The position numbers and the translations under genes were made by a program. The notes beneath the pieces were generated by a model. The model saw only the letters and a list, made by a program, of their open reading frames with translations, made no database searches and had not been told where the DNA came from. DNA of 64,000 nt from Tissierella praeacuta_A (GTDB lineage Bacteria; Bacillota; Clostridia; Tissierellales; Tissierellaceae): assembly GCF_040396155.1 (NCBI RefSeq), contig NZ_JBEBOY010000006.1, forward strand, positions 59,865-123,864. Reading direction: 5' to 3'. This document shows positions 9,237 through 16,523 of the stretch, in pieces; positions within the stretch are counted from its first letter, which is position 1; every line of letters begins with the position of its first letter.

Positions 9237-9935
9237 TTAGTCCATTAATTTTTGTCCATTTATTTTAATTCCAGGACCCATTGTACTAGATATAGCAACT
9301 GATCTTAAATATCTACCCTTTGATGCAGCTGGTTTTGCTTTAATTATAGCATCCATAACAGTATCAAAGTTTTCTCTTATTTTTTCTGTTCCAAAAGATA
9401 TTTTTCCAATAGGCACGTTTATAATACTTGCTTTATCAACTCTATATTCAACTTTACCAGCTTTAATTTCGTTAACAGCTTTCGCTACTTCGAAAGTTAC
9501 AGTTCCTGATTTTGGATTTGGCATTAGTCCTTTTGGTCCAAGGATTCTACCTATTCTGCCTACAACTCCCATCATATCTGGAGTCGCAACTACTACATCA
9601 AAATCTAGCCATCCTTCATTTTGGATTCTAGCAACTAATTCGTCTCCGCCTACATATTCTGCTCCAGCTTCTTCAGCTTCCTTAACTTTGTCTCCCTTAG
9701 CAATAACAAGTACAGTTTTTGATTTACCTGTACCATGTGGTAATACTACTGCACCTCTTACTTGTTGATCAGCATGTCTTGGATCTACTCCAAGTCTAAC
9801 TGATAAATCTATAGTCTCATCAAATTTAGCCTTTGCTGTTTTTTGTACTAATTCAATAGCATCAGCTACATCATAAAATGTTGTTCTATCTACTATTTTT
9901 AAACTTTCTTGATAATTTTTACCTCTTTTTGGCAT
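9237..9935 (-). CDS. rplA: 50S ribosomal protein L1
   Basis: L1, 232 residues, forms the mobile stalk at the ribosomal E site and is a translational repressor of its own operon. Family motifs include VRLGVDPRHADQQVRG, VLPHGTGKSKTV and the LGPKGLMPNPKSGTV block. The start is ATG (MPKRGKNYQESL) with AAGGAGGTAAAG upstream. It follows rplK by 55 bp, and that gap holds a probable L1-binding mRNA element. Confidence 0.98.
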   Translation of the reverse strand: MPKRGKNYQESLKIVDRTTFYDVADAIELVQKTAKAKFDETIDLSVRLGVDPRHADQQVRGAVVLPHGTGKSKTVLVIAKGDKVKEAEEAGAEYVGGDELVARIQNEGWLDFDVVVATPDMMGVVGRIGRILGPKGLMPNPKSGTVTFEVAKAVNEIKAGKVEYRVDKASIINVPIGKISFGTEKIRENFDTVMDAIIKAKPAASKGRYLRSVAISSTMGPGIKINGQKLMD

Positions 9936-9949
9936 AACTTTACCTCCTT

Positions 9950-9975
9950 GTGGTTTTAACGGAATTTCCTCCCAC
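9950..9975 (-). promoter_or_regulatory. Probable L1-binding mRNA element before rplA
   Basis: The minus-strand RNA contains GTGGGAGG, an inner GGAA/TTCC pairing, then GTTAAAACCAC, directly ahead of the rplA ribosome binding site. GTGG pairs with CCAC. The same arrangement occurs before rplK. This resembles the L1-binding hairpin by which L1 represses rplK-rplA mRNA. The resemblance is by eye; binding is inferred. Confidence 0.6.
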
Positions 9976-9990
9976 TAATTTCCTAAATTC

Positions 9991-10416
9991 TTATTCTTCT
10001 ACTGTAATACCCATGCTTCTTGCAGTTCCTGATACCATACTCATAGCAGCTTCAACAGAAGCAGCATTTAAGTCTTTCATCTTTATTTCAGCAATTTCTC
10101 TAACCTTAGCTTGAGAAATCTTAGCAACTTTTTTCTTGTTTGGCTCAGCTGAACCTGATTCAATACCTACAGCCTTTTTAATCAATACTGCAGCTGGCGG
10201 TGTTTTTGTAATGAAAGAAAAAGATCTATCTTGATAAACCGTAAGAACAACTGGTATTATCATTCCTGCTTGATCTGCAGTTTTTGCATTAAACTCTTTT
10301 GTAAATTGCATAATATTTACTCCATGAGGTCCTAATGCAGTTCCTACAGGTGGTGCTGGAGTAGCCTTTCCAGCTGGTATTTGTAACTTAACTAAAGCCA
10401 TGACTTTTTTTGCCAT
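9991..10416 (-). CDS. rplK: 50S ribosomal protein L11
   Basis: L11, 141 residues, is a component of the GTPase-associated centre and needed for the stringent response. The N-terminal LQIPAGKATPAPPVGTALG stretch with its conserved prolines is present. The C-terminal rRNA-binding domain (GSAEPNKKKVAKIS, then the MVSGTARSMGI end) follows. The start is ATG with AAGGAGGTGG upstream. It is the fourth gene of the rpmG-secE-nusG-rplK-rplA order. Confidence 0.98.
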   Translation of the reverse strand: MAKKVMALVKLQIPAGKATPAPPVGTALGPHGVNIMQFTKEFNAKTADQAGMIIPVVLTVYQDRSFSFITKTPPAAVLIKKAVGIESGSAEPNKKKVAKISQAKVREIAEIKMKDLNAASVEAAMSMVSGTARSMGITVEE

Positions 10417-10442
10417 AAAACTTCCACCTCCTTGTATCCTTT

Positions 10443-10469
10443 GTGGTTTGGCGGGATAAACCCTCCCAC
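10443..10469 (-). promoter_or_regulatory. Probable L1-binding mRNA element before rplK
   Basis: The minus-strand leader reads GTGGGAGGG, a short loop, CCCGCCAAACCAC, shortly before the rplK ribosome binding site. Outer GTGG/CCAC and inner GGG/CCC stems can form. It is the counterpart of the element before rplA and resembles the L1 autogenous control site of Firmicute rplK leaders. Confidence 0.65.
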
Positions 10470-10508
10470 TTAATTATATATATTTAAAAAGCAATTTGCT
10501 TTAAAAAA

Positions 10509-11054
10509 CTATAACTTTTCTACTTGGTCAAAATCCAATTCTACAAGAGTCTCTCTTCCAAACATGGAAACAAACACTTTAACTTTTCTCTTTTCCATAT
10601 TTATACTATCTACAGTACCCATAAAGTTCTCAAAAGGTCCTGAACATACTTTTACTACATCGTTTACCTTTAGATCTATATCTGGTAAAATGGTCTCTTG
10701 TACTCCTAATGCTTTAACTTCTGCATCTGTTAATGGAACTGGTTTAGAGCCCGGTCCTACAAACCCTGTAACTCCCCTTGTGTTTCTGACTAAATACCAT
10801 GCTTCATCGTTAATAATCATTTTCACAAGAACATATCCAGGGAAAAGTTTTCTTTCCTTAAGCTTTTTTTTCCCGCCCTTATTATCCATATATTCTTCCG
10901 TAGGCACCGCTACTTCAAATATATCGTCTCGCATTCCTCTATTCTCAACCATCTTTTCAAGGTTAGCTTTAACCTTGTTTTCATGACCTGAATAAGTATG
11001 GACTACATACCATTTTGCATCCATAGCCCTTTGTTCTCTACTTTTATCCGTCAT
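10509..11054 (-). CDS. nusG: Transcription termination/antitermination factor NusG
   Basis: NusG binds RNA polymerase through its NGN domain and interacts with Rho or S10 through its KOW domain. The NGN start AKWYVVHTYSGHENKVKANLE, the LFPGYVLVKM segment, and a C-terminal KOW domain (VNDVVKVCSGPFENFMGTV) are clear. I chose the ATG beginning MTDKSREQR; an ATG ten codons later (MDAKWYVV) is also possible. The open frame runs further upstream but overlaps secE. Between a GGGAGG and the chosen ATG is a small perfect hairpin (GGAACC/GGTTCC) that could bring the ribosome binding site nearer. Confidence 0.95.
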   Translation of the reverse strand: MTDKSREQRAMDAKWYVVHTYSGHENKVKANLEKMVENRGMRDDIFEVAVPTEEYMDNKGGKKKLKERKLFPGYVLVKMIINDEAWYLVRNTRGVTGFVGPGSKPVPLTDAEVKALGVQETILPDIDLKVNDVVKVCSGPFENFMGTVDSINMEKRKVKVFVSMFGRETLVELDFDQVEKL

Positions 11055-11092
11055 ACAATTGGGAACCTCTAGGTTCCTCCCTCCCTCTTGTA

Positions 11093-11305
11093 CTAAATAA
11101 TAAATCTTAATCCTCCATGTATCAATAGATCCAATACCCATACTATAACAGCTACAATTGCACTAATCATTATAACTACCCCAGTATAGTTTATTAGTTC
11201 TTTTTTAGTAGGCCAAATTACTTTCTTCATTTCGGCCTTAACACCCCTGAAATATGTGCCCATTTTAGCCTTCTTTGTACCATTTGTACCAGTTGGTGCT
11301 GTCAT
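11093..11305 (-). CDS. secE: Preprotein translocase subunit SecE
   Basis: A 70-residue single-span SecE, the essential clamp of the SecYEG channel in the cytoplasmic membrane. It has the conserved amphipathic helix FRGVKAEMKKVIWPTKKEL followed by a transmembrane helix (about residues 41-62, VVIMISAIVAVIVWVLDLLI). I chose the ATG (MTAPTGTNG) because AAGGAT lies 9 nt upstream; a GTG three codons earlier overlaps that site. It lies between rpmG and nusG in the conserved order. Confidence 0.95.
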   Translation of the reverse strand: MTAPTGTNGTKKAKMGTYFRGVKAEMKKVIWPTKKELINYTGVVIMISAIVAVIVWVLDLLIHGGLRFII

Positions 11306-11333
11306 AACACTCACATCCTTACTTGTTATAATA

Positions 11334-11483
11334 TTATTTGGTTTCTTTATGAGTAGTATGAGTTTTGCAGAATTTACAATACTTTTTTAACTCAATTCTT
11401 TCTGTATTGTTCTTTTTATTCTTGGATGAATTATAATTTCTCTGTTTGCACTCTGTACAAGCTAATGTGATTCTATCTCTCAC
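11334..11483 (-). CDS. rpmG: 50S ribosomal protein L33
   Basis: A 49-residue L33 with a GTG start, 9 nt after AGGAGG. The translation begins VRDRITLACTECKQRNY and ends KYCKFCKTHTTHKETK. The two Cys-x2-Cys pairs mark it as the zinc-binding (C+) form of L33. It is the first gene of the rpmG-secE-nusG-rplK-rplA unit, 28 bp before secE, with a promoter upstream. Confidence 0.95.
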   Translation of the reverse strand: MRDRITLACTECKQRNYNSSKNKKNNTERIELKKYCKFCKTHTTHKETK

Positions 11484-11569
11484 TTTAAAACACCTCCTAC
11501 AAACATCATATATATGTTAAACTATCGTTTTCGGGTACATAACCCCATTATTAACAACGTTACTAATAT

Positions 11570-11598
11570 AAACTATCACAAAATAAAATTTATGTCAA
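11570..11598 (-). promoter_or_regulatory. Promoter of the rpmG-secE-nusG-rplK-rplA unit
   Basis: TTGACA is present on the minus strand and is followed at 15-17 bp by weaker -10 candidates (GATAGT or TAGTTT). It lies about 100 bp before the rpmG GTG, in an otherwise gene-free gap of 250 bp after tuf. The -35 is consensus; the -10 is uncertain. Confidence 0.5.
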
Positions 11599-11698
11599 TA
11601 AAAAAGTATTCCTTCTAATTACAAAATCTAATTACAAAATTATCTATTACTTATTACATTATTCCTATTTAAGTCAATGATTATTCCAAATCCATCCA

Positions 11699-11730
11699 GA
11701 AAAAAGACTAGGCCAAAAGACCTAGCCTTT
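11699..11730 (-). terminator. Intrinsic terminator after tuf
   Basis: On the minus strand GGCTAGGTC, a TTTT loop and GGCCTAGTC (nine pairs including wobbles) are followed by TTTTTT. It begins a few bases after the tuf stop, separating tuf from rpmG. Confidence 0.9.
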
Positions 11731-11735
11731 CATAA

Positions 11736-12929
11736 TTATTCAAGAACTTTAGTTACAACTCCAGATCCTACTGTTCTTCCACCTTCACGAATTGAGAATC
11801 TTAGTCCTTCTTCTATAGCTATTGATGTGATTAGTTCTATAGTAAACTTTGCGTTATCTCCTGGCATTACCATTTCTACGCCTTCTTCTAATTGGATATT
11901 TCCTGTTACGTCTGTTGTTCTAAAATAGAATTGTGGTCTATATCCGTTAAAGAATGGTGTATGTCTTCCACCCTCTTCTTTTGATAATACATATACTTCT
12001 GACTCAAATTTTAGATGTGGGTTTATTGATTTTGGTTTTGCTAGTACTTGGCCTCTTTCGATTTCGTTTCTTTGAACTCCTCTTAAAAGCGCTCCTATGT
12101 TGTCTCCTGCTTGTGCTTCATCAAGTAGTTTTCTAAACATTTCTACTCCTGTTACTACTACTTGTCTTGCTTCTTCTGCTAATCCAACGATTTCTACTGT
12201 ATCGCCTGTTTTTACTACTCCTCTTTCTACTCTTCCTGTTGCTACTGTTCCTCTTCCTGTGATTGAGAATACGTCTTCTACTGGCATTAAGAATGGTTTG
12301 TCTGTATCTCTTTCTGGTTGTGGAACGTATGCGTCTACTTCTTCCATTAGTTTAACTATTTTGTCTCCCCATGGTCCGTCTGGTTCTTCTATTGCCTTTA
12401 ATGCTGAACCTACTACGATTGGTGTATTGTCTCCGTCGAAATCATATTCGGATAGTAATTCTCTTACTTCCATTTCTACTAATTCGATTAATTCTTCGTC
12501 ATCTACCATGTCTTGTTTGTTTAAGAATACTACTATCTTTGGTACTCCTACGTTTCTTGATAATAGAATATGTTCTCTTGTTTGTGGCATTGGACCATCT
12601 GCTGCTGATACTACTAAGATTGCTCCATCCATTTGTGCTGCTCCTGTTATCATGTTCTTTACATAGTCAGCATGGCCTGGGCAGTCTACGTGTGCATAGT
12701 GACGGTTTGCTGTTTCATATTCTACGTGAGATGTGGAAATTGTTATTCCTCTTTCTCTTTCTTCTGGTGCTTTATCTATGTTGTCATAGCTTATTGCTTC
12801 TCCTGAGCCAAATCTTTTGTTTAATACCATTGTAATTGCTGCTGTTAATGTTGTTTTACCATGGTCTACGTGTCCTATTGTCCCTATATTTACATGGGGT
12901 TTTGTTCTTTCAAATTTTGCTTTTGCCAT
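11736..12929 (-). CDS. tuf: Translation elongation factor Tu
   Basis: EF-Tu, 397 residues, delivers aminoacyl-tRNA to the ribosome. The G1 motif GHVDHGKTT, switch I with RGITIS, G3 DCPGHADY, G4 NKQD and G5 GSALKA are intact. The C-terminal beta-barrel domains include FRKLLDEAQAGDN and the GGRHTPFFNGYRPQFYFRTTDVTG block. The start is ATG (MAKAKFERTKPHVNIGT) with AAGGAGGAAAA upstream. Unlike the B. subtilis arrangement after fusA, this copy follows tRNA-Thr and sigH. Whether a second tuf exists elsewhere cannot be seen here. Confidence 0.99.
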   Translation of the reverse strand: MAKAKFERTKPHVNIGTIGHVDHGKTTLTAAITMVLNKRFGSGEAISYDNIDKAPEERERGITISTSHVEYETANRHYAHVDCPGHADYVKNMITGAAQMDGAILVVSAADGPMPQTREHILLSRNVGVPKIVVFLNKQDMVDDEELIELVEMEVRELLSEYDFDGDNTPIVVGSALKAIEEPDGPWGDKIVKLMEEVDAYVPQPERDTDKPFLMPVEDVFSITGRGTVATGRVERGVVKTGDTVEIVGLAEEARQVVVTGVEMFRKLLDEAQAGDNIGALLRGVQRNEIERGQVLAKPKSINPHLKFESEVYVLSKEEGGRHTPFFNGYRPQFYFRTTDVTGNIQLEEGVEMVMPGDNAKFTIELITSIAIEEGLRFSIREGGRTVGSGVVTKVLE

Positions 12930-13037
12930 TTCAATTTTCCTCCTTAATAATTATATTAATAATTTTAGTATTCTCCAGTTCTCTCAAGGAAGATATCTAA
13001 GAAAACTCACCCTGGTGTTTCTTATGCTTAAAAATCT

Positions 13038-13113
13038 TGGAGCCCACGACCAGACTCGAACTGGTGACCTCTTGCTTACCATGCAAGTGCTCTACCTCCT
13101 GAGCTACGTGGGC
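13038..13113 (-). tRNA. tRNA-Thr (anticodon GGU)
   Basis: A complete cloverleaf of 76 nt including encoded CCA. The acceptor stem is GCCCACG/CGTGGGC and the D stem GCTC/GAGC. The anticodon stem CTTGC/GCAAG has loop ATGGTAA, giving anticodon GGT. The T stem is ACCAG/CTGGT with loop TTCGAGT. It starts about 12 nt after its predicted transcription start and is followed by tuf on the same strand. Confidence 0.98.
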
Positions 13114-13131
13114 ATTTTCTCACTGCTAGTT

Positions 13132-13160
13132 ATTTTACTATTTCCTCTTAAAATTGTCAA
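13132..13160 (-). promoter_or_regulatory. Sigma-A promoter of tRNA-Thr and tuf
   Basis: TTGACA, a 17-bp spacer and TAAAAT lie on the minus strand, immediately after the sigH stop and just upstream of tRNA-Thr. No equally good promoter is visible between the tRNA and tuf, so the two are probably cotranscribed. Confidence 0.85.
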
Positions 13161-13168
13161 GCTTAAGT

Positions 13169-13813
13169 TTATACTTTGTCATCTAATAGTTTTTCCAGTT
13201 TTCTTTTGACTCTTTGTAATGCATTATCAATGCTTTTTACATGCCTGTCCAATTCTTCTGCTATTTCTTGGTAACTCATACCATTTACATAAGACATCAA
13301 AACCTCTAATTCTAATTCCGATAAAACTTCTTCCATCTTTCTTTCCATTAAATTCAAGTCTTCTCTACTAATCATTAATTCTTCAGGATCTAGGGTTCTA
13401 AATCCTGAAATAATGTCTAATAATGTTCTATCCGAATCCTCATCATATATAGGTTTATTAAGCGAAACATAAGAATTCAAAGGTATATGTTTCTGTCTTG
13501 TAGCGGTTTTAATCGCCGTAATTATTTGTCTTGTAATACAGATTTCTGCAAAAGCTCTAAAGGATGTCAGCTTGTCCCTATCATAATCACGAATAGCCTT
13601 ATAAAGTCCTATCATACCCTCTTGTATAATATCTTCTTTATCTGCTCCAATCAAATAGTAAGATCTAGCCTTCCCTTTCACGATGCTTTTGTATTTGTAC
13701 ATTAGGTATTCCAGTGCAATAGCATCATCATTTTTGGCCGCCTCTACAATTTCCTCATCTTGCATAACTCTATATGTAGATAATTCCAAGTAATTATGTA
13801 TCTCTAGTTGCAC
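13169..13813 (-). CDS. sigH: RNA polymerase sigma-H factor
   Basis: A sigma-70 family protein of 214 residues matching SigH, the post-exponential and early sporulation sigma factor. Region 2 (LEYLMYKYKSIVKGKARSYY, then DKEDIIQEGMIGLYKAIRDY) and region 4 (LSELELEVLMSYVNGMSYQEIAEEL, then KSIDNALQRVKRKL) are clear. The start is GTG after a run of G residues. Its place just before secE-nusG, and after rae1 and rlmB, is the conserved SigH position. A near-consensus promoter lies directly upstream. Consistent with the germination operon, the organism should sporulate. Confidence 0.96.
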   Translation of the reverse strand: MQLEIHNYLELSTYRVMQDEEIVEAAKNDDAIALEYLMYKYKSIVKGKARSYYLIGADKEDIIQEGMIGLYKAIRDYDRDKLTSFRAFAEICITRQIITAIKTATRQKHIPLNSYVSLNKPIYDEDSDRTLLDIISGFRTLDPEELMISREDLNLMERKMEEVLSELELEVLMSYVNGMSYQEIAEELDRHVKSIDNALQRVKRKLEKLLDDKV

Positions 13814-13854
13814 TAAGTATCCCCCCCAGTATCTACTTTAATTTTATCACTATA

Positions 13855-13883
13855 ATTATATTTAATACTTACATATTAGTCAA
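13855..13883 (-). promoter_or_regulatory. Sigma-A promoter of sigH
   Basis: TTGACT, a 17-bp spacer and TATAAT lie in the rae1-sigH gap. In B. subtilis the sigH promoter is sigma-A dependent and repressed by AbrB; only the promoter, not an AbrB site, can be read here. Confidence 0.85.
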
Positions 13884-13889
13884 GGTTAT

Positions 13890-14420
13890 TCAATCTTTAC
13901 CTATCAATCTATTTAATTTGTCTATTGCTTCATCACTTAATCTTCCTAAAAATATTTCATTCTTTTTATTTTCCATAGTATTTTTACGATTAATGAGTTT
14001 CTTCTCATTAAAAATTTCCACTTCTAATTCTCTAGCTGAGATCCTAGTACCTCCTCGGCCAAGAATAATCTGTTGTTCCATCCAATCCGATGTAGCCACC
14101 CTGACTCTTTTTATTCTTCCAATTTCATCTAATTGTTTTTCTATATATTGGTCCGCAGTTTCGTTTTCTTTCGTATATACAACCTTTAGTCCATTATAAT
14201 TCTCTTTAGCTCCACTATTACCTTTTACTAAATGTGCATCAAATACAATTATTACTTCAATTCCAGAGTAATGCTTATATTCTGTCATTATTTCTATAAG
14301 TTGGTTCCGTGCGTCCTCTAGATTTTCATGTTTAAGCTGATTAAATCTATCCCAAGAGTTAATTATATTATATCCATCAACAAAAAGGTATTCTTTAACC
14401 TTTTTACCTTTCTTAGCCAT
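13890..14420 (-). CDS. rae1: NYN-domain endoribonuclease Rae1 (YacP)
   Basis: A PIN-like NYN-domain protein of 176 residues. B. subtilis Rae1/YacP cleaves mRNA in the ribosomal A site. The YLFVDGYNIINSW motif holds the first catalytic Asp, EVIIVFDAHLVKG the second, and VRVATSDWMEQQIILGRG the third acidic cluster. It overlaps the rlmB stop by 8 bp, so it is translationally linked to rlmB. The gene order rlmB-yacP-sigH is conserved across Firmicutes. Confidence 0.9.
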   Translation of the reverse strand: MAKKGKKVKEYLFVDGYNIINSWDRFNQLKHENLEDARNQLIEIMTEYKHYSGIEVIIVFDAHLVKGNSGAKENYNGLKVVYTKENETADQYIEKQLDEIGRIKRVRVATSDWMEQQIILGRGGTRISARELEVEIFNEKKLINRKNTMENKKNEIFLGRLSDEAIDKLNRLIGKD

Positions 14421-15150
14421 GGCTTTGCCTTACTACCTCGTATATCAATATAGATGCTGCATTGGAAGCATTTAAAGAAGATATTTGACCGAGCATTGGT
14501 ATTTTAACCAATACATCACATTTTTCTTTTACAAGTCGCGATAAACCTTTACCTTCATTTCCTATTACCAATGCTATAGCTCCTTCTAAAGAAGTGTTAA
14601 AATAATAGTCTTCCCCATTCATATCTGCACCATAAACCCACAGCCCTTTGTCTTTTAATTCTTCAATTGTATTTACAATATTATTTACCTTAGCCACAAG
14701 CATATGTTCTACTGCACCAGCAGAACTTTTATATACTGTTTGATTTATCTGAGCTGACCGCCTCTTGGGAATAATCACTCCATGGACTCCTGCACATTCT
14801 GCAGTTCTAATTATAGAGCCTAAATTATGAGGATCTTCCAACCCATCTAAAATTACAATAAAAGGAGGTTGATTTCTTTCCTTTGCCCTATTAAGAATAT
14901 CTTCTATACTTGAATAAGTATAAGAAGTAACTAATGCAACTACTCCTTGATGAGCATTACCCTCTGATAGAGAATCAAGTTTATTTTTATCTACTTGCTG
15001 TATTACAATGTTTCTATCTTTTGCTATTCCGATTATTTTATTTATGGAGCCTTGTAATTCTCCTTTTAATATATAGAGCTTTTCTATTTCTCTATCTGTC
15101 TTTAATATTTCTAAAACAGGATTTCTCCCAACAACATACTGAAAATCCAC
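14413..15150 (-). CDS. rlmB: 23S rRNA 2'-O-ribose methyltransferase, TrmH/SpoU family (RlmB)
   Basis: A SPOUT-class methyltransferase of 245 residues. The N-terminal substrate-binding domain starts VVGRNPVLEILKTDREIEKLYI. The three TrmH motifs follow: motif 1 DPHNLGSIIRTAECAG, motif 2 LVIGNEGKGLS and motif 3 IPMLGQISSLNASNAASI, which form the trefoil knot that binds SAM. RlmB is expected to methylate G2251 of 23S rRNA; the exact target is inferred. It is the first gene of the rlmB-rae1 pair, with a hairpin element upstream. Confidence 0.92.
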   Translation of the reverse strand: MDFQYVVGRNPVLEILKTDREIEKLYILKGELQGSINKIIGIAKDRNIVIQQVDKNKLDSLSEGNAHQGVVALVTSYTYSSIEDILNRAKERNQPPFIVILDGLEDPHNLGSIIRTAECAGVHGVIIPKRRSAQINQTVYKSSAGAVEHMLVAKVNNIVNTIEELKDKGLWVYGADMNGEDYYFNTSLEGAIALVIGNEGKGLSRLVKEKCDVLVKIPMLGQISSLNASNAASILIYEVVRQSHG

Positions 15151-15176
15151 TTAATCACACCTTTCCGCAAATGCAC

Positions 15177-15314
15177 AATTCACTATATAAATAACAATTC
15201 ACTTAAGCAAAGAACCAAAATTATAACTTTCAATTTTGTGTTCATTGCTTAATTATTTTTACTTTCCCAAAGAGCACAAGTTAGTACTCCCTTAGATTTT
15301 TTGCATAGTGAATT
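15177..15314. repeat. Hairpin element with 10-bp terminal inverted repeats
   Basis: AATTCACTAT at 15177-15186 is exactly complementary to ATAGTGAATT at 15305-15314. Inside, 15203-15252 folds into a long stem: TTAAGCAA/TTGCTTAA, GAAC/GTTC and CAAAATT/AATTTTG. No ORF or promoter is visible. It fills the thyX-rlmB gap. The form suggests a small non-autonomous repeat, but no target-site duplication is obvious. Confidence 0.55.
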
Positions 15315-15327
15315 ATTTAAAACCAAT

Positions 15328-16083
15328 TTATTTAAATTTTTCTCTAACCTCTATGATCTTTCCACAAGTCATTTTCCCTTCTGGACAGGGACCATTTATA
15401 CATCCTGGTCCAGCATTTTTAAATAATATAGGATAGACTTTTTTTACCTCTTTAAGCATTAAAGTAGCAAGTTCTCTTATTTCCCATTGAGCCCTATTGC
15501 AGCATCTCAGCCTAAAGAAATTAAGTAATGATCTTGTATTCATAGTACATACTATTTTAGTTTCACAGGCATTAGGAAAAACATATCTTGCATCCTCAAT
15601 AGATGCCTTTTCCGCTTTATTTCTTGCTTCCTTATCTGTAAGTCCTTCTTTAATATATTTATTATAATGTTCCTCAAATAGAAGATTTGATATTTCATCA
15701 TAATATCTTTGGTCTTGTTTCATAGCATTCTCAAATAATTCCTTAGCTCTTTTATTATTTGCAATAGCTGGAGGAATAATATATTCAAATTGCTCAAGCT
15801 TTACATATCTTTGTGATTGCTGAGAAAAGCTTGCTATTCTATGTCTTACTAATTGGTGAGTAAGTGTACGAGATACACCTTCTATCCCAAAAGTAAAGGT
15901 AACATGTTCAATAGGACTTTCATGATTTAAATCCATTAAAAGAGATAAGAATGATTCAACCTTCTCTTCACTTAAATTCTTTTCTATTTCAGTAACACCT
16001 ATAGGTGAATAACACAATCTAGCAGCTGCTGCAATTAGTTTTTCTCCATCAGGTGTATATCTTAAAAGTTCCACCTTAGCCAT
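15328..16083 (-). CDS. thyX: Flavin-dependent thymidylate synthase
   Basis: ThyX makes dTMP from dUMP using methylene-THF, FAD and NADPH. The signature RHR-x7-S is intact (R80, H81, R82 and S90, in RHRIASFSQQS). The C-terminal substrate region with NTRSLLNFFRLRCCNRAQWEIR is also present. Length is 251 residues, in the family range. It lies between mrnC and rlmB, a frequent clostridial arrangement. It is the only thymidylate synthase in the window; whether ThyA is also encoded is unknown. The C-terminal Cys-rich tail (GPGCINGPCPEGKMTCG) is an extension seen in some homologues. Confidence 0.96.
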   Translation of the reverse strand: MAKVELLRYTPDGEKLIAAAARLCYSPIGVTEIEKNLSEEKVESFLSLLMDLNHESPIEHVTFTFGIEGVSRTLTHQLVRHRIASFSQQSQRYVKLEQFEYIIPPAIANNKRAKELFENAMKQDQRYYDEISNLLFEEHYNKYIKEGLTDKEARNKAEKASIEDARYVFPNACETKIVCTMNTRSLLNFFRLRCCNRAQWEIRELATLMLKEVKKVYPILFKNAGPGCINGPCPEGKMTCGKIIEVREKFK

Positions 16084-16100
16084 TCTAATCCCCTTTTCTA

Positions 16101-16520
16101 CTAATTAATTTCCATGTTCGACACTACTTCAAATAATTCTAATATTCTATTCTCCTGTCCAATCAAATAGAGATAACCCATTAAAGCCTCAAATCCAGTA
16201 GCATATTTATAATCTATCATATCTGCATTTTTAGGCATTGTATTAGACTTTGCATTTCTACCTTTTTTAACTATTATTTGTTCTTCTTCGCTAAGTATAT
16301 CCTCTAGCAAATGTACAATGACAGCTTGTGATTTTGCTCTTACATATTTAATAGTTGTTTTATGCAAATCTTTAACTGATATTTCCTTTTTAAGAAGATA
16401 GGTTCGAACTAATAATTCATATACTGCGTCACCTATATATGCAAGCTGCAGAGGAGATAACATCGCTATATCCTCTGCATTTAATTCTGTATTAATTTTT
16501 CTAAATAAATTTTCTCCCAT
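16101..16520 (-). CDS. mrnC: Mini-ribonuclease III
   Basis: A 139-residue RNase III domain without the dsRNA-binding domain, as in B. subtilis Mini-III, which matures 23S rRNA ends. The catalytic signature LAYIGDAVYELLVRTYL carries the Asp. The later DYKYATGFEALMGYLYL contains the second acidic site. Only 3 bp separate it from cysS upstream, so the two are translationally close. Confidence 0.94.
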   Translation of the reverse strand: MGENLFRKINTELNAEDIAMLSPLQLAYIGDAVYELLVRTYLLKKEISVKDLHKTTIKYVRAKSQAVIVHLLEDILSEEEQIIVKKGRNAKSNTMPKNADMIDYKYATGFEALMGYLYLIGQENRILELFEVVSNMEIN

Positions 16521-16523
16521 AAT

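Noticed and set aside
11954..12835. Several plus-strand ORFs opposite tuf
   Set aside because: They mirror the highly biased codons of tuf. They have no ribosome binding site and are rich in Leu/Ser repeats as expected for a shadow frame.
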